The position numbers and the translations under genes are program-made. Positions 1-6,841 of a stretch of DNA of 13,728 nt are shown piece by piece. The notes beneath the pieces were generated by a model. The model saw only the letters and a list, made by a program, of their open reading frames with translations, made no database searches and was not told the origin of the DNA. The DNA is from Anaerolineae bacterium (GTDB lineage Bacteria > Chloroflexota > Anaerolineae > JAFGEY01), in assembly GCA_016931365.1 (NCBI GenBank), contig JAFGEY010000436.1:1-13728 (forward strand). The letters are read 5' to 3'. Numbering within the stretch: the stretch's first letter is position 1; every line of letters starts with the position of its first letter.

Positions 1-199
1 GGCGGGTGTCAATGGCGGTGTCAAGCAAATAGAACTGGATGGAGTCATTTTGAGCGGCAACGAGATTCCGCTGAAGAGCGATGGGGGGCAACATCAGGTC
101 AATGTGCTGCTGGGCGCAGAAGAGAATGTCTATGCCTCACTCACAGACGGCAACAGAACGATTGACGGTGTTGTCCATATCTGGGGTCTGCAGGAATAG
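1..199 (+). CDS. C-terminal fragment, probable GH94-like glycoside phosphorylase
   Basis: Only the last 65 residues are in the window, read in frame 2 to a TAG stop at 197-199. The pattern 'GVKQIELDGVILSG', then 'IPL', then 'GGQHQVNVLLG', resembles the C-terminal jelly-roll tail of GH94 proteins (cellobiose/cellodextrin phosphorylases and the phosphorylase part of cyclic beta-1,2-glucan synthases). In those proteins a 'GV..v.lDG' strand and an 'H.V.V.lG' strand close the domain. About 25 further residues follow the usual end. The catalytic domain lies outside the window, so no active-site residue can be checked and other glycoside hydrolases with similar C-terminal beta domains remain possible. 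The gene converges on the sugar operon and is separated from it by hairpins. Confidence 0.5.
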   Translation, partial: AGVNGGVKQIELDGVILSGNEIPLKSDGGQHQVNVLLGAEENVYASLTDGNRTIDGVVHIWGLQE

Positions 200-231
200 C
201 TCCTGCTTGACGTACTGTATTGGATTTTTCT

Positions 232-265
232 CGTGCCGGCAATTTCTTCGCTGGCACGTTTTTTT
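232..265 (+). terminator. Rho-independent terminator after the GH94-like gene
   Basis: A 9-bp stem (cgtgccggc 232-240 with gctggcacg 250-258, one G-T pair) closes a 9-nt loop and is followed directly by seven T residues (259-265). It lies 33 nt after the stop codon at 199, which is a classical intrinsic terminator layout for the plus strand. Confidence 0.8.
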
Positions 266-370
266 GCTCCCGCACCGCTTGATTCATTGCCGTGCCGTCA
301 GCCTGAGCAGATGACCGACCCTTGCGCGCACTGTCCAAATCGCCGAGTTGTCTCATAATCAGCAAATAAC

Positions 371-403
371 AAACAGGCCATACTCTCTGAGTATGGCCTG
401 TTT
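371..403. terminator. Bidirectional intrinsic terminator between convergent units
   Basis: This is a perfect 13-bp inverted repeat (aaacaggccatac 371-383, gtatggcctgttt 391-403) with a 7-nt loop. It ends in T on both strands, which suits a terminator shared by the rightward GH94-like gene and the leftward sugar operon. The rest of the 200-537 gap holds no convincing gene. Confidence 0.7.
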
Positions 404-512
404 TCGCCAGCTTGATCACAACGCATCTGTCGCATAAGTGGCAGATAGGAAATTGACATCCATCGTCATTTCAGTCTTTTCCGTACCTGGATCACACTCT
501 TTTCGAGTCGAA

Positions 513-533
513 GCAAAAGAATGATTCTTTTGC
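513..533 (-). terminator. Weak A/T-rich hairpin just after the operon's last stop
   Basis: The near-perfect inverted repeat gcaaaagaat/attcttttgc (513-522, 524-533) begins 4 nt after the esterase stop on the minus strand. It contains its own T run but no T tract follows it. It could be a weak terminator or a 3'-end stabiliser, with the stronger hairpin at 371-403 as backup. Confidence 0.35.
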
Positions 534-537
534 CACC

Positions 538-1440
538 TTACTCCGCTTGCCCCCCAAAACAGCGCGCCAAAAACACCAGGATCATTTCAAAAACTTCCTC
601 CACTGAGGTGGTCACCGTCCCGCCCACCGGCTCGAATCCATGCCCGACATTTTGCAAGATGATCAGTTCAGACTGCGCGCCTGCTTTGAGCAGTGCATTA
701 TGCAGCAAATGGGCCTGCTCCGCCGGCACAACATCGTCGGTGTCACCATGGACAATCAGGAAGGGTGGCGCCCCCGGCGCGGCGTACGTCACCGGACTGC
801 CGCTGCCCCACTGCTCCACGCCAAAGACGTTGGTTTTGAGTTCGTTTACCCATTCGGCAGGAAACTGGCGCGTCAGGTCGGTAGGGCCGGACATTTCGAT
901 CACCGCCTGCACGCGACTGGACTGGTCGCGATAGGGGCCGACATCCCAACCGGCGCGTTCATCGACCAACCCGGCCAACGCCGCCAGGTGCCCACCTGCA
1001 CTGTGACCGATCAGGGCAATGCGTTCGGGGTCAAGGTTGTATTCGACGGCGTGGGCGCGCAGCGAGCGGATAGCGCACTTGACATCCTCGATCATAGCCG
1101 GAAAACGATAGTCCGGGTACATACGGTAGTTGATCGAGACCACCAGGTAGCCGGCTGCGGTTGGAATCACCGGCAGAGGGGCCTTGTCCCCTTCCGTCCA
1201 CCCCCCGCCGTGGACAAAGACCAGTCCCGGCCAGGGGCCGCTGGAAGCGGGGTAATAGACGTCCATCTTGAGTTCGTGACCATCCATTTTGCAGTAAGTC
1301 ACGTCTTGCTCAATTGCACCGAGTTTTGCAGGGTCAAAAGCAGTCATAATCATCCTCATCCAAATCAACGCGGATAAAAAACATCCGAGCGTGCCCAATA
1401 TCAAAATCACCAAAACCGACAGGCGACATTTGTTTTTCAT
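538..1440 (-). CDS. Alpha/beta-hydrolase, esterase/lipase type (COG0657-like)
   Basis: This 300-residue protein has a hydrophobic N-terminal segment (about residues 7-29), either a signal peptide or a membrane anchor, so the enzyme is probably extracytoplasmic. The fold is clear: oxyanion-hole motif HGGGW at 77-81, nucleophile elbow GHSAGG at 145-150 (Ser147), acid in HGDTDDVVP at 231-239 (probably Asp235), and His267 in VGHGF. The full Ser-Asp-His triad is therefore present. The family hydrolyses short carboxylic esters, including acetyl or feruloyl groups on plant glycans. Here it may deacylate the imported or external carbohydrate, but this is inferred only from the neighbours. The start ATG overlaps the stop of the upstream amidohydrolase gene (ATGA), implying translational coupling. 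No Shine-Dalgarno sequence is visible. It is the last gene of the operon. Confidence 0.9.
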   Translation of the reverse strand: MKNKCRLSVLVILILGTLGCFLSALIWMRMIMTAFDPAKLGAIEQDVTYCKMDGHELKMDVYYPASSGPWPGLVFVHGGGWTEGDKAPLPVIPTAAGYLVVSINYRMYPDYRFPAMIEDVKCAIRSLRAHAVEYNLDPERIALIGHSAGGHLAALAGLVDERAGWDVGPYRDQSSRVQAVIEMSGPTDLTRQFPAEWVNELKTNVFGVEQWGSGSPVTYAAPGAPPFLIVHGDTDDVVPAEQAHLLHNALLKAGAQSELIILQNVGHGFEPVGGTVTTSVEEVFEMILVFLARCFGGQAE

Positions 1441-2408
1441 TTCGTGGACAGATAGATCCGCTCAAAATTGATATGGTAGACCTGTTCCAGCACTTTGCAC
1501 GGTAAGCCCAGGCCATGATAAGATGTTCCATCTGTCGTAGTGAAAACACCACTTTTTTCCAGAACCGAGCGCACCAGCCACGGGACAAAGTACATAAACT
1601 TGCGCCCGCTCTCGCCACGTGCCAGCACGCGCGTATCGATATCTGTGCCGTAAATGATGCGATCCTGGTAGCGGAAAAAGAAATCGCGTGCCGATCCAGG
1701 CTGGCGGCTGAAATCGTGATACATGCCGATGTGCGGGGCCAGGTCAAAACTCACCGATGGGTGGGCCTCCAGAAAACGCGCCGCATTCTCCAAATCCGCA
1801 GAGAAAAAACCAAAATGAGCCAGGATCAATTTCAGATTGGGGTGACGCGCCAGGATATGGTCCACTTCGGCATACAGAGCTTCTCTTGATGGAAAGCTAC
1901 CATCTGAGTAATCCCAGCCGCTCTGGCGAGCCCAATCCGGGCAGCGTTCTGCGTCCCAGAATTCATCGGGATCTGCCACGTGAAGAATCACAGGCAGATG
2001 CTCGCGTTCAAGCACTGCCCACATTCCGGCATACAGCGCCCCGTCGAGCGGGTATGGCAAGAGTTTACGAACCTGTGGCTTGCCCTCGATCAATTTTAGC
2101 CCGTCAAACCCGCACGCTTTGAGTGTGCGAATCTGTTCAGCGAGCAGCGCCGGGCCACGGTCGAGATCTGCAAGTACAGGGGCATACTCGAGCGCAGCCG
2201 AGATGTAGACCCGTTCCGGGTAACGCGCTTTGAAATACAGCGCCGCCGGGTTGTGCGTGCTGGCATCGGGGTTGGGGATGCACACCAGGTTGGCACGGGC
2301 GCGGCCAGATTCATCCAGCAAGGACAGGATTTCGTCGATGCGTTCGGGGTGGGCAAAATGGACGTGACCGTCGATGATGGGCAGGTCGACAAAACAAGTC
2401 CGGTCCAC
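1437..2408 (-). CDS. Amidohydrolase family 2 metal-dependent hydrolase
   Basis: This 323-residue TIM-barrel enzyme is of the amidohydrolase_2 type (PF04909-like, which includes lactone hydrolases and decarboxylases). Metal-site elements are visible in order: HVH at 15-17 after 'IIDG', His143 in LHVADP, His198 in LAHFG, and Asp256 in YGTDID. The family cleaves C-N, C-O (lactone) or C-C bonds using a metal-activated water. In sugar operons such proteins often hydrolyse sugar lactones, but the substrate cannot be read here. The start is GTG one base after the TAA of the GH172 gene, with no clear Shine-Dalgarno sequence, so translation probably depends on coupling. The stop overlaps the esterase start by four bases. 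Length and motifs look intact, and a cytoplasmic location is expected. Confidence 0.88.
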   Translation of the reverse strand: MDRTCFVDLPIIDGHVHFAHPERIDEILSLLDESGRARANLVCIPNPDASTHNPAALYFKARYPERVYISAALEYAPVLADLDRGPALLAEQIRTLKACGFDGLKLIEGKPQVRKLLPYPLDGALYAGMWAVLEREHLPVILHVADPDEFWDAERCPDWARQSGWDYSDGSFPSREALYAEVDHILARHPNLKLILAHFGFFSADLENAARFLEAHPSVSFDLAPHIGMYHDFSRQPGSARDFFFRYQDRIIYGTDIDTRVLARGESGRKFMYFVPWLVRSVLEKSGVFTTTDGTSYHGLGLPCKVLEQVYHINFERIYLSTK

Positions 2409-2409
2409 G

Positions 2410-3576
2410 TTATGTTTTCGCTGTCCAGCGAGCTTTTAGCGCCCGCATTTCATCGTTCAACGGCACCGGCCGCCCGGGACACTGCCGCTCCGGATCGTAA
2501 AGCCAGTCGCCTTGATTGTCGCGTCGCACGGGAAGGCGATGCATAACAGGCGGTACATCGATCACCCGGGTGGGATGCTCAGCATACCAGTAAGCGACGC
2601 TGCTCATCTCGTTGGCCTGGTGGTTGGCGTGACCGTGTTCGATCGTCACCTTGATCTCGCGCGTAAAGCGCACCGGGTTTTCCAGGTGAAAGACATAGCC
2701 GGTATGATAACCGCCGTTGCCGCGCCACAGCTCGATCTCGGGCGAGGGGATGGTATAGCCCTCAAAGATGGATGATCCGTTGCGCCAAAAAGTATCGGGC
2801 TGCGTTCCCCCGGCCTGACTGAGGTAATCCTCTGTGCCCGTGCCGTGCAGGTCGGGCGGCCACTTGTAGCCATCGACCCAGATCATGTCGTCGCCTTCGC
2901 CCCACCAGGTATCCTTGAAATTAGTCACCGACAGGTTGCAGCCAATGTAATGCCCGCGTCCGCGCGTCTCCAGAATGATATAGTTGTTCTCCCAGGCCTG
3001 GCGCTCCGTGTTGATTGCATTGGCCTCCGGCGTATTGACGCGGATCTCTGGCCCCCAACCGCCAAAGGGGTTGGCACGGCGGAATTCAGCGTGAAAATAG
3101 GCCGTGTCGACGGGAAAAGACTCCAGCGTTTCATAATCGACATAGAAATATTGGCGATGCGGTTCGTCGCTTTCGTTGACCAATTCGACCACCGCCCGTT
3201 CGCAGAAGGGCATTGGGACATAACAGTTGAGCGCGGTCGGCTTGTTGAAATGATACGGAAAGAGCGTGGAAGATGAAAACAACGCACTCTGGAACGAGTT
3301 GACCAGGCCGTGCCCTAAGCAAAAGAAATCACCCAGCGGAGCCAGCACGCTTGGGTACGACGCGTTGTCGTAGGTGATCTTGAGCAGGCACTCGCGGTAA
3401 TGGTGGAGCTGGGTCATCCAGATGTGGGTGATCTGCGCCGGGCCGGCGATGTCGGCCAGGACGACAGTTTCGCCCGGCGGGATGATCCACAAGTCGTGGT
3501 TGCGCCCGGTTTTGTCCCACGAGGAGCAGCGCCTCGTTTTTCGGTCACGCAGACACGCTAGATCGGAAATCATCAT
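2410..3576 (-). CDS. DUF2961 / GH172 family glycoside hydrolase
   Basis: This 388-residue protein carries DUF2961 hallmarks: an early 'ADIAGPAQITHIW' strand, then 'GRGHYIGCNLSV' (206-217), 'WWGEGDDMIWVDG' (224-236), 'GTGTEDY' (245-251) and 'GNGGYHTGYVFHLENPVRF'. Characterised GH172 members act on furanosides such as difructose dianhydride or D-arabinofuranosides and use two glutamates roughly 20 residues apart. Glu227 and Glu249 are the natural candidates here, assigned by analogy. There is no signal peptide, so it is probably cytoplasmic and acts after uptake. Two adjacent ATGs (3576 and 3573) follow the Shine-Dalgarno AAGGAG; the second has the better spacing (6 nt against 3). The upstream permease stop is 10 nt away. 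The exact sugar is not predictable, though a furanoside or oligofuranoside is favoured. Confidence 0.88.
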   Translation of the reverse strand: MMISDLACLRDRKTRRCSSWDKTGRNHDLWIIPPGETVVLADIAGPAQITHIWMTQLHHYRECLLKITYDNASYPSVLAPLGDFFCLGHGLVNSFQSALFSSSTLFPYHFNKPTALNCYVPMPFCERAVVELVNESDEPHRQYFYVDYETLESFPVDTAYFHAEFRRANPFGGWGPEIRVNTPEANAINTERQAWENNYIILETRGRGHYIGCNLSVTNFKDTWWGEGDDMIWVDGYKWPPDLHGTGTEDYLSQAGGTQPDTFWRNGSSIFEGYTIPSPEIELWRGNGGYHTGYVFHLENPVRFTREIKVTIEHGHANHQANEMSSVAYWYAEHPTRVIDVPPVMHRLPVRRDNQGDWLYDPERQCPGRPVPLNDEMRALKARWTAKT

Positions 3577-3586
3577 TCTCTCCTTC

Positions 3587-4447
3587 TCATAACTTGATAA
3601 TACCTTCTCGCATCCCGCGCACGAACCACTTTTGCGTCAGCGCATAGATCAGGATGACGGGGATAATGGCCAGGATAAAGGCCGCATTGTCGGTGCCGTA
3701 GGTTGTTGCCACGTCGGATGCATAGGCGGTCGACCAGCCGGTGATCTGGGTGATGGCGATTGAGACAGTGAACTTGTCCATGTCGTCGAGCAGGGTGTAG
3801 GTCATCAAAAAGTCGCCCCAGGTGGCGAGAAACAATAGAATCGAGATCACCACCGCCGCGCTGGAAGTCATTGGCAGGGCGATGCGGGTAAAGATCTGCC
3901 AGGTGCTCGCGCCGTCGATCATCGCCGCTTCTTCGAGTTCGCGCGGCACGGCCAGAAAAGCCTGGCGCATGATCAGCAGCGAAAGGCTCAACGAACTGGG
4001 AAAGAGCAGGATTAACCCGAGGTGGGTGTTACGCAGTCCCAAAAAGTCCATCAACTCGTAGGTGGCCATTAGCCCGCCGACGCGCGGGATGAACATCATC
4101 AACACTAAGGCGTAAAAGATCAGGTCGCGCCCGCGAAAGGTCATGCGGGCAAAGGCATATCCGGCCATCGAAGCGACGATGAACTGCACGATCACCGCCC
4201 CGGCTCCGACCTTGAAGCTGTTCCATAGGTAGCGCGGGATTTCGTTTCCGCCGCTTAGCGAGAGCGCAGTTTTGTAATTCTCCAGGGTCGGGCGGCGCAC
4301 GATCAGCGAAGGGGTTGTCTCGTACAGTTCGTCGCGCCCTTTGAGCGAAGAAACGAGCGACCAGTACATCGGAAAGAGGCAGACGATCACCATCAGAATC
4401 AGCGCCAGGTTGACCGGTAACTGGTAAATGAAGCGGGTTCGTTTCAT
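3587..4447 (-). CDS. CUT1 ABC transporter permease, MalG/UgpE type
   Basis: This 286-residue inner-membrane protein has about six hydrophobic segments. The cytoplasmic EAA loop that docks on the ATPase reads 'EEAAMIDGASTWQIF' near residues 172-186, typical of the second permease of carbohydrate (CUT1) importers. The chosen start is ATG 4447, which overlaps the upstream stop in the arrangement TGATG with the purine-rich AGAGAGG five bases upstream. A TTG one codon earlier (4450) is possible but too close to that site. It pairs with the permease encoded just upstream and with the lipoprotein receptor to import an oligosaccharide or glycoside. No ATP-binding subunit is encoded in the operon. Confidence 0.93.
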   Translation of the reverse strand: MKRTRFIYQLPVNLALILMVIVCLFPMYWSLVSSLKGRDELYETTPSLIVRRPTLENYKTALSLSGGNEIPRYLWNSFKVGAGAVIVQFIVASMAGYAFARMTFRGRDLIFYALVLMMFIPRVGGLMATYELMDFLGLRNTHLGLILLFPSSLSLSLLIMRQAFLAVPRELEEAAMIDGASTWQIFTRIALPMTSSAAVVISILLFLATWGDFLMTYTLLDDMDKFTVSIAITQITGWSTAYASDVATTYGTDNAAFILAIIPVILIYALTQKWFVRGMREGIIKL

Positions 4448-5433
4448 CAAGACCTCTCTGTGCGCAAGATTCTGAAAACGAGGGCGGTAAAGATCATCGA
4501 ATAAAGACCCGTGACCAGCGCCATCGACGCGGCATAGCCCATACGCATGTCGCCGATCGAAAAGGCGATGCGAAAGCTGTACACGCCGAGGGTGAGCATG
4601 GATTGGTTGGGCCCGGCCGGCGTCTGGAAAAGGGTCAGGATGGGCACTACCGCGCTGGCCAGGCCGCCGGTGGTGATCAGGACAAGGGTGATGATTGGCT
4701 TGAGCAGGGGCAGAGTGATGTGAAGCAGTTGCTGCCAGCCATTAGCCCCATCAATGGCGGCGGCCTCGTAGAGCGTGGGGTCGATGTTGTACAGACCGAT
4801 CAAAAAGAGCAGGGTGAAATAGCCAAAGCCCAGCCACAGGTCGGGAATGAGCACGGCGGTCATCGACCAGGCCGGATCGGTGAGCCACAGCGGCGGCTTC
4901 TGCACGTGCAACACGTCGCTCAGCAGGGCGTTCAAGATACCGTACTGAGGATTGTAGACCTGCCGCCACATCATCATCGAAACCGAGACCGGCAGGACCA
5001 CCGGGATGTAGGCTATCACGCGGTAAAAAGCGGCCAGTCGCGGGTGTCTCACCTGGGCGATCAACAACGCAGTTCCCAACGATAGGGCGAGCAGCAAGGG
5101 CAGGAAGAGCGCCGTGTACTTGAGGGTGATCCCCAGCGAGCGGAAAAAAGTTTCATCCTGGAACAGGGCCACATAGTTGTCCAGCCCGTTGAGGTCAAAC
5201 AGCCCCTGCGTTTCCAGCACCAGCCAGCGATAGTCGGAAAAGGCCATCAACAGGCCGCGCAGGATCGGGTAGCCCTGAAAAACCAGAAAGAGCAGGATTG
5301 CCGGGGCGACAAACAGATATCCCAGCCGATTGCCGCGCTTCTCCTGACGGAAACTCTTGAGCGCGCCCTTGAGCCCGGTCAGGAATCCTCCCTGTTCAGA
5401 GTGTGCTTCCTCTTGAAACCTGCTTTCGGCCAT
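4447..5433 (-). CDS. CUT1 ABC transporter permease, MalF/UgpA type
   Basis: This 328-residue membrane protein has a charged N-terminal tail, a first membrane helix at about 38-58 ('LGYLFVAPAILLFLVFQGYP'), and an EAA loop 'YEAAAIDGANGWQQL' around 222-236. This is the usual form of the first CUT1 permease. The frame stays open for 76 codons upstream into the receptor gene, but that extension is proline/arginine-rich shadow sequence. ATG 5433 with the ribosome-binding site AAAGGG five bases ahead is preferred. It lies 11 bp after the receptor stop, and its own stop overlaps the next permease start, so the two permeases are probably made in equal amounts. It forms the heterodimeric channel with that partner. 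Confidence 0.93.
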   Translation of the reverse strand: MAESRFQEEAHSEQGGFLTGLKGALKSFRQEKRGNRLGYLFVAPAILLFLVFQGYPILRGLLMAFSDYRWLVLETQGLFDLNGLDNYVALFQDETFFRSLGITLKYTALFLPLLLALSLGTALLIAQVRHPRLAAFYRVIAYIPVVLPVSVSMMMWRQVYNPQYGILNALLSDVLHVQKPPLWLTDPAWSMTAVLIPDLWLGFGYFTLLFLIGLYNIDPTLYEAAAIDGANGWQQLLHITLPLLKPIITLVLITTGGLASAVVPILTLFQTPAGPNQSMLTLGVYSFRIAFSIGDMRMGYAASMALVTGLYSMIFTALVFRILRTERS

Positions 5434-5444
5434 CGCCACCCTTT

Positions 5445-6788
5445 CTACGGCACCAGCGTCGGCACCGATTCCAGTACCTGCTCGTGGAGCTTGCGACTGG
5501 TCTCCAGCACCTGGGCAATGAGTTCGTCCTCGGTCATCGTCGAATCGTCTTTGAGATAGGCAGGCCAGTGTTGAGTCCAGGCTTCGTTTTGGATCTGGTA
5601 GTAATAGTTTTTGGGCGAAGGGGCGGAAACCTCGATGCGGTTCTGGAGTTCGTTCATCCACTGGTATGGTTCAAAGGCCGGATCGCGCTCGATCGTATCG
5701 CTGTACACCGAAGCAAAGGCAGGTGAGGTGCCGGCCTCAATGATCGCCTTTTGCCAGTCGGCGTTCTGTGGTCCGCAGGCATAGAGTAGGAAATCGACGG
5801 CCTGTTGGGCCATCGGCGCCGTTTTGAGCAGTGACACGCTGTTGCACCAAAAGGACGCTCCGGAATGAGGCTGGCCGTCCACGGTAGGCACCTGGGCGGT
5901 CGTCACCTGATCAAATCCGATGACTTTTTGCGCCCACACGCCGCGCGAGCTGCAACTCAAGAGGCTGGCCAGCCGGCCGCGCTTCCACATATCGACGATC
6001 TCGAGCCCTTCGCCGCAGTTGGGCGGGGTCAGCCCATCGCGGCTCAGCTTGCGCATAAAGCGCAGCGACTCGCGCATCTCGTCGCTGTCCCAGTCAAACC
6101 AACCTTCATCCGTATAGGGCTGGTCAGAGATGCCAAAAAAGAGCGCGCCCAGATTGCGGTTCAGGTGGCCCAGATCGAAGCCCAGAGCATAGGTCTCCGT
6201 ATTGCCCTCAGAAGCCAGATAATCCTTGATCGCCTGGCCATCGTCGTAAAGCTCTTGCCAAGTCCGGGGCGACTGCGCGATCCCGGCCTTATTAAACCAG
6301 TCCGTATTCCAGTGGTACGAGATGTTCTCAATGCTGAACGGAAGGCCGTAAATTTTTCCTTCAAAGGTTTCATCGTCCCGGACGGTAGGTAGCATATCGC
6401 TCAGAAACGCACCGGCACCCTCTTCTGCGGAAGCGGCTATATAGTCATCCATCGGCTGGATCATACCCAACTGCACCCAGGCGGCCAGGTCGACAAACGT
6501 GCTCATCACGCCGGCCGCGCTCCACTGGAGCTTGCCGGAGCGGATTTGCCCGGTGACCTTAGTCATCCAACCGCCCGGGCTGGGTTCGACCTTGATCTGT
6601 GCATCCGGGTGCAGGGCATTGTACTTTTCGGCCATCTCTTTGAATGGCGCGTAGGCCAATGCCCAGGAATCGATCAAGATGCGTACCTGATTGCCTTTGG
6701 CTCCGCCGCACGCAGTCACGATCGATCCCAGCGAGGCCAGGCTGGCCCATTTCAAGAAATCTCTGCGAGATACACGCTGCTTTTTCAT
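5445..6788 (-). CDS. Extracellular sugar-binding lipoprotein of a CUT1 ABC importer
   Basis: This 447-residue solute-binding protein belongs to the SBP_bac_1 type. The N-terminus reads SRRDFLK (residues 7-13), a twin-arginine (Tat) motif, then a hydrophobic stretch and a lipobox VTAC ending at Cys27. It should therefore be exported folded and anchored by a lipid. Ligand-domain hallmarks include 'GKIYGLPFSIENISYHWNTDWF' (split here over about residues 145-170) and 'TWQELYDDGQAIKD'. Several aromatic residues in 'WFDWDSDEMRESLRF' could stack on sugar rings. The start is ATG 6788 with GAGGGAG four bases upstream; 89 further open codons upstream are shadow sequence overlapping the regulator gene. 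It follows the regulator by 53 bp and precedes the permeases. Family membership is clear but the sugar specificity is not. Confidence 0.93.
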   Translation of the reverse strand: MKKQRVSRRDFLKWASLASLGSIVTACGGAKGNQVRILIDSWALAYAPFKEMAEKYNALHPDAQIKVEPSPGGWMTKVTGQIRSGKLQWSAAGVMSTFVDLAAWVQLGMIQPMDDYIAASAEEGAGAFLSDMLPTVRDDETFEGKIYGLPFSIENISYHWNTDWFNKAGIAQSPRTWQELYDDGQAIKDYLASEGNTETYALGFDLGHLNRNLGALFFGISDQPYTDEGWFDWDSDEMRESLRFMRKLSRDGLTPPNCGEGLEIVDMWKRGRLASLLSCSSRGVWAQKVIGFDQVTTAQVPTVDGQPHSGASFWCNSVSLLKTAPMAQQAVDFLLYACGPQNADWQKAIIEAGTSPAFASVYSDTIERDPAFEPYQWMNELQNRIEVSAPSPKNYYYQIQNEAWTQHWPAYLKDDSTMTEDELIAQVLETSRKLHEQVLESVPTLVP

Positions 6789-6841
6789 TTTACTCCCTCG
6801 AATGTAAACCAGGGGTTGAACACCCACATCTTTGATTTTGG

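Noticed and set aside
141..419. 92-codon minus-strand open frame near the left end
   Set aside because: It spans two terminator-like hairpins, overlaps the GH94-like gene antisense, and has no ribosome-binding site or family resemblance.
640..1377. 245-codon open frame on the plus strand
   Set aside because: It is antisense to the esterase gene, has no recognisable domain, and the minus-strand product has a full catalytic triad.
5434..5661. 76-codon N-terminal extension of the MalF-like permease
   Set aside because: It overlaps the receptor gene, is arginine/proline-rich without homology-like features, and ATG 5433 has a good ribosome-binding site.
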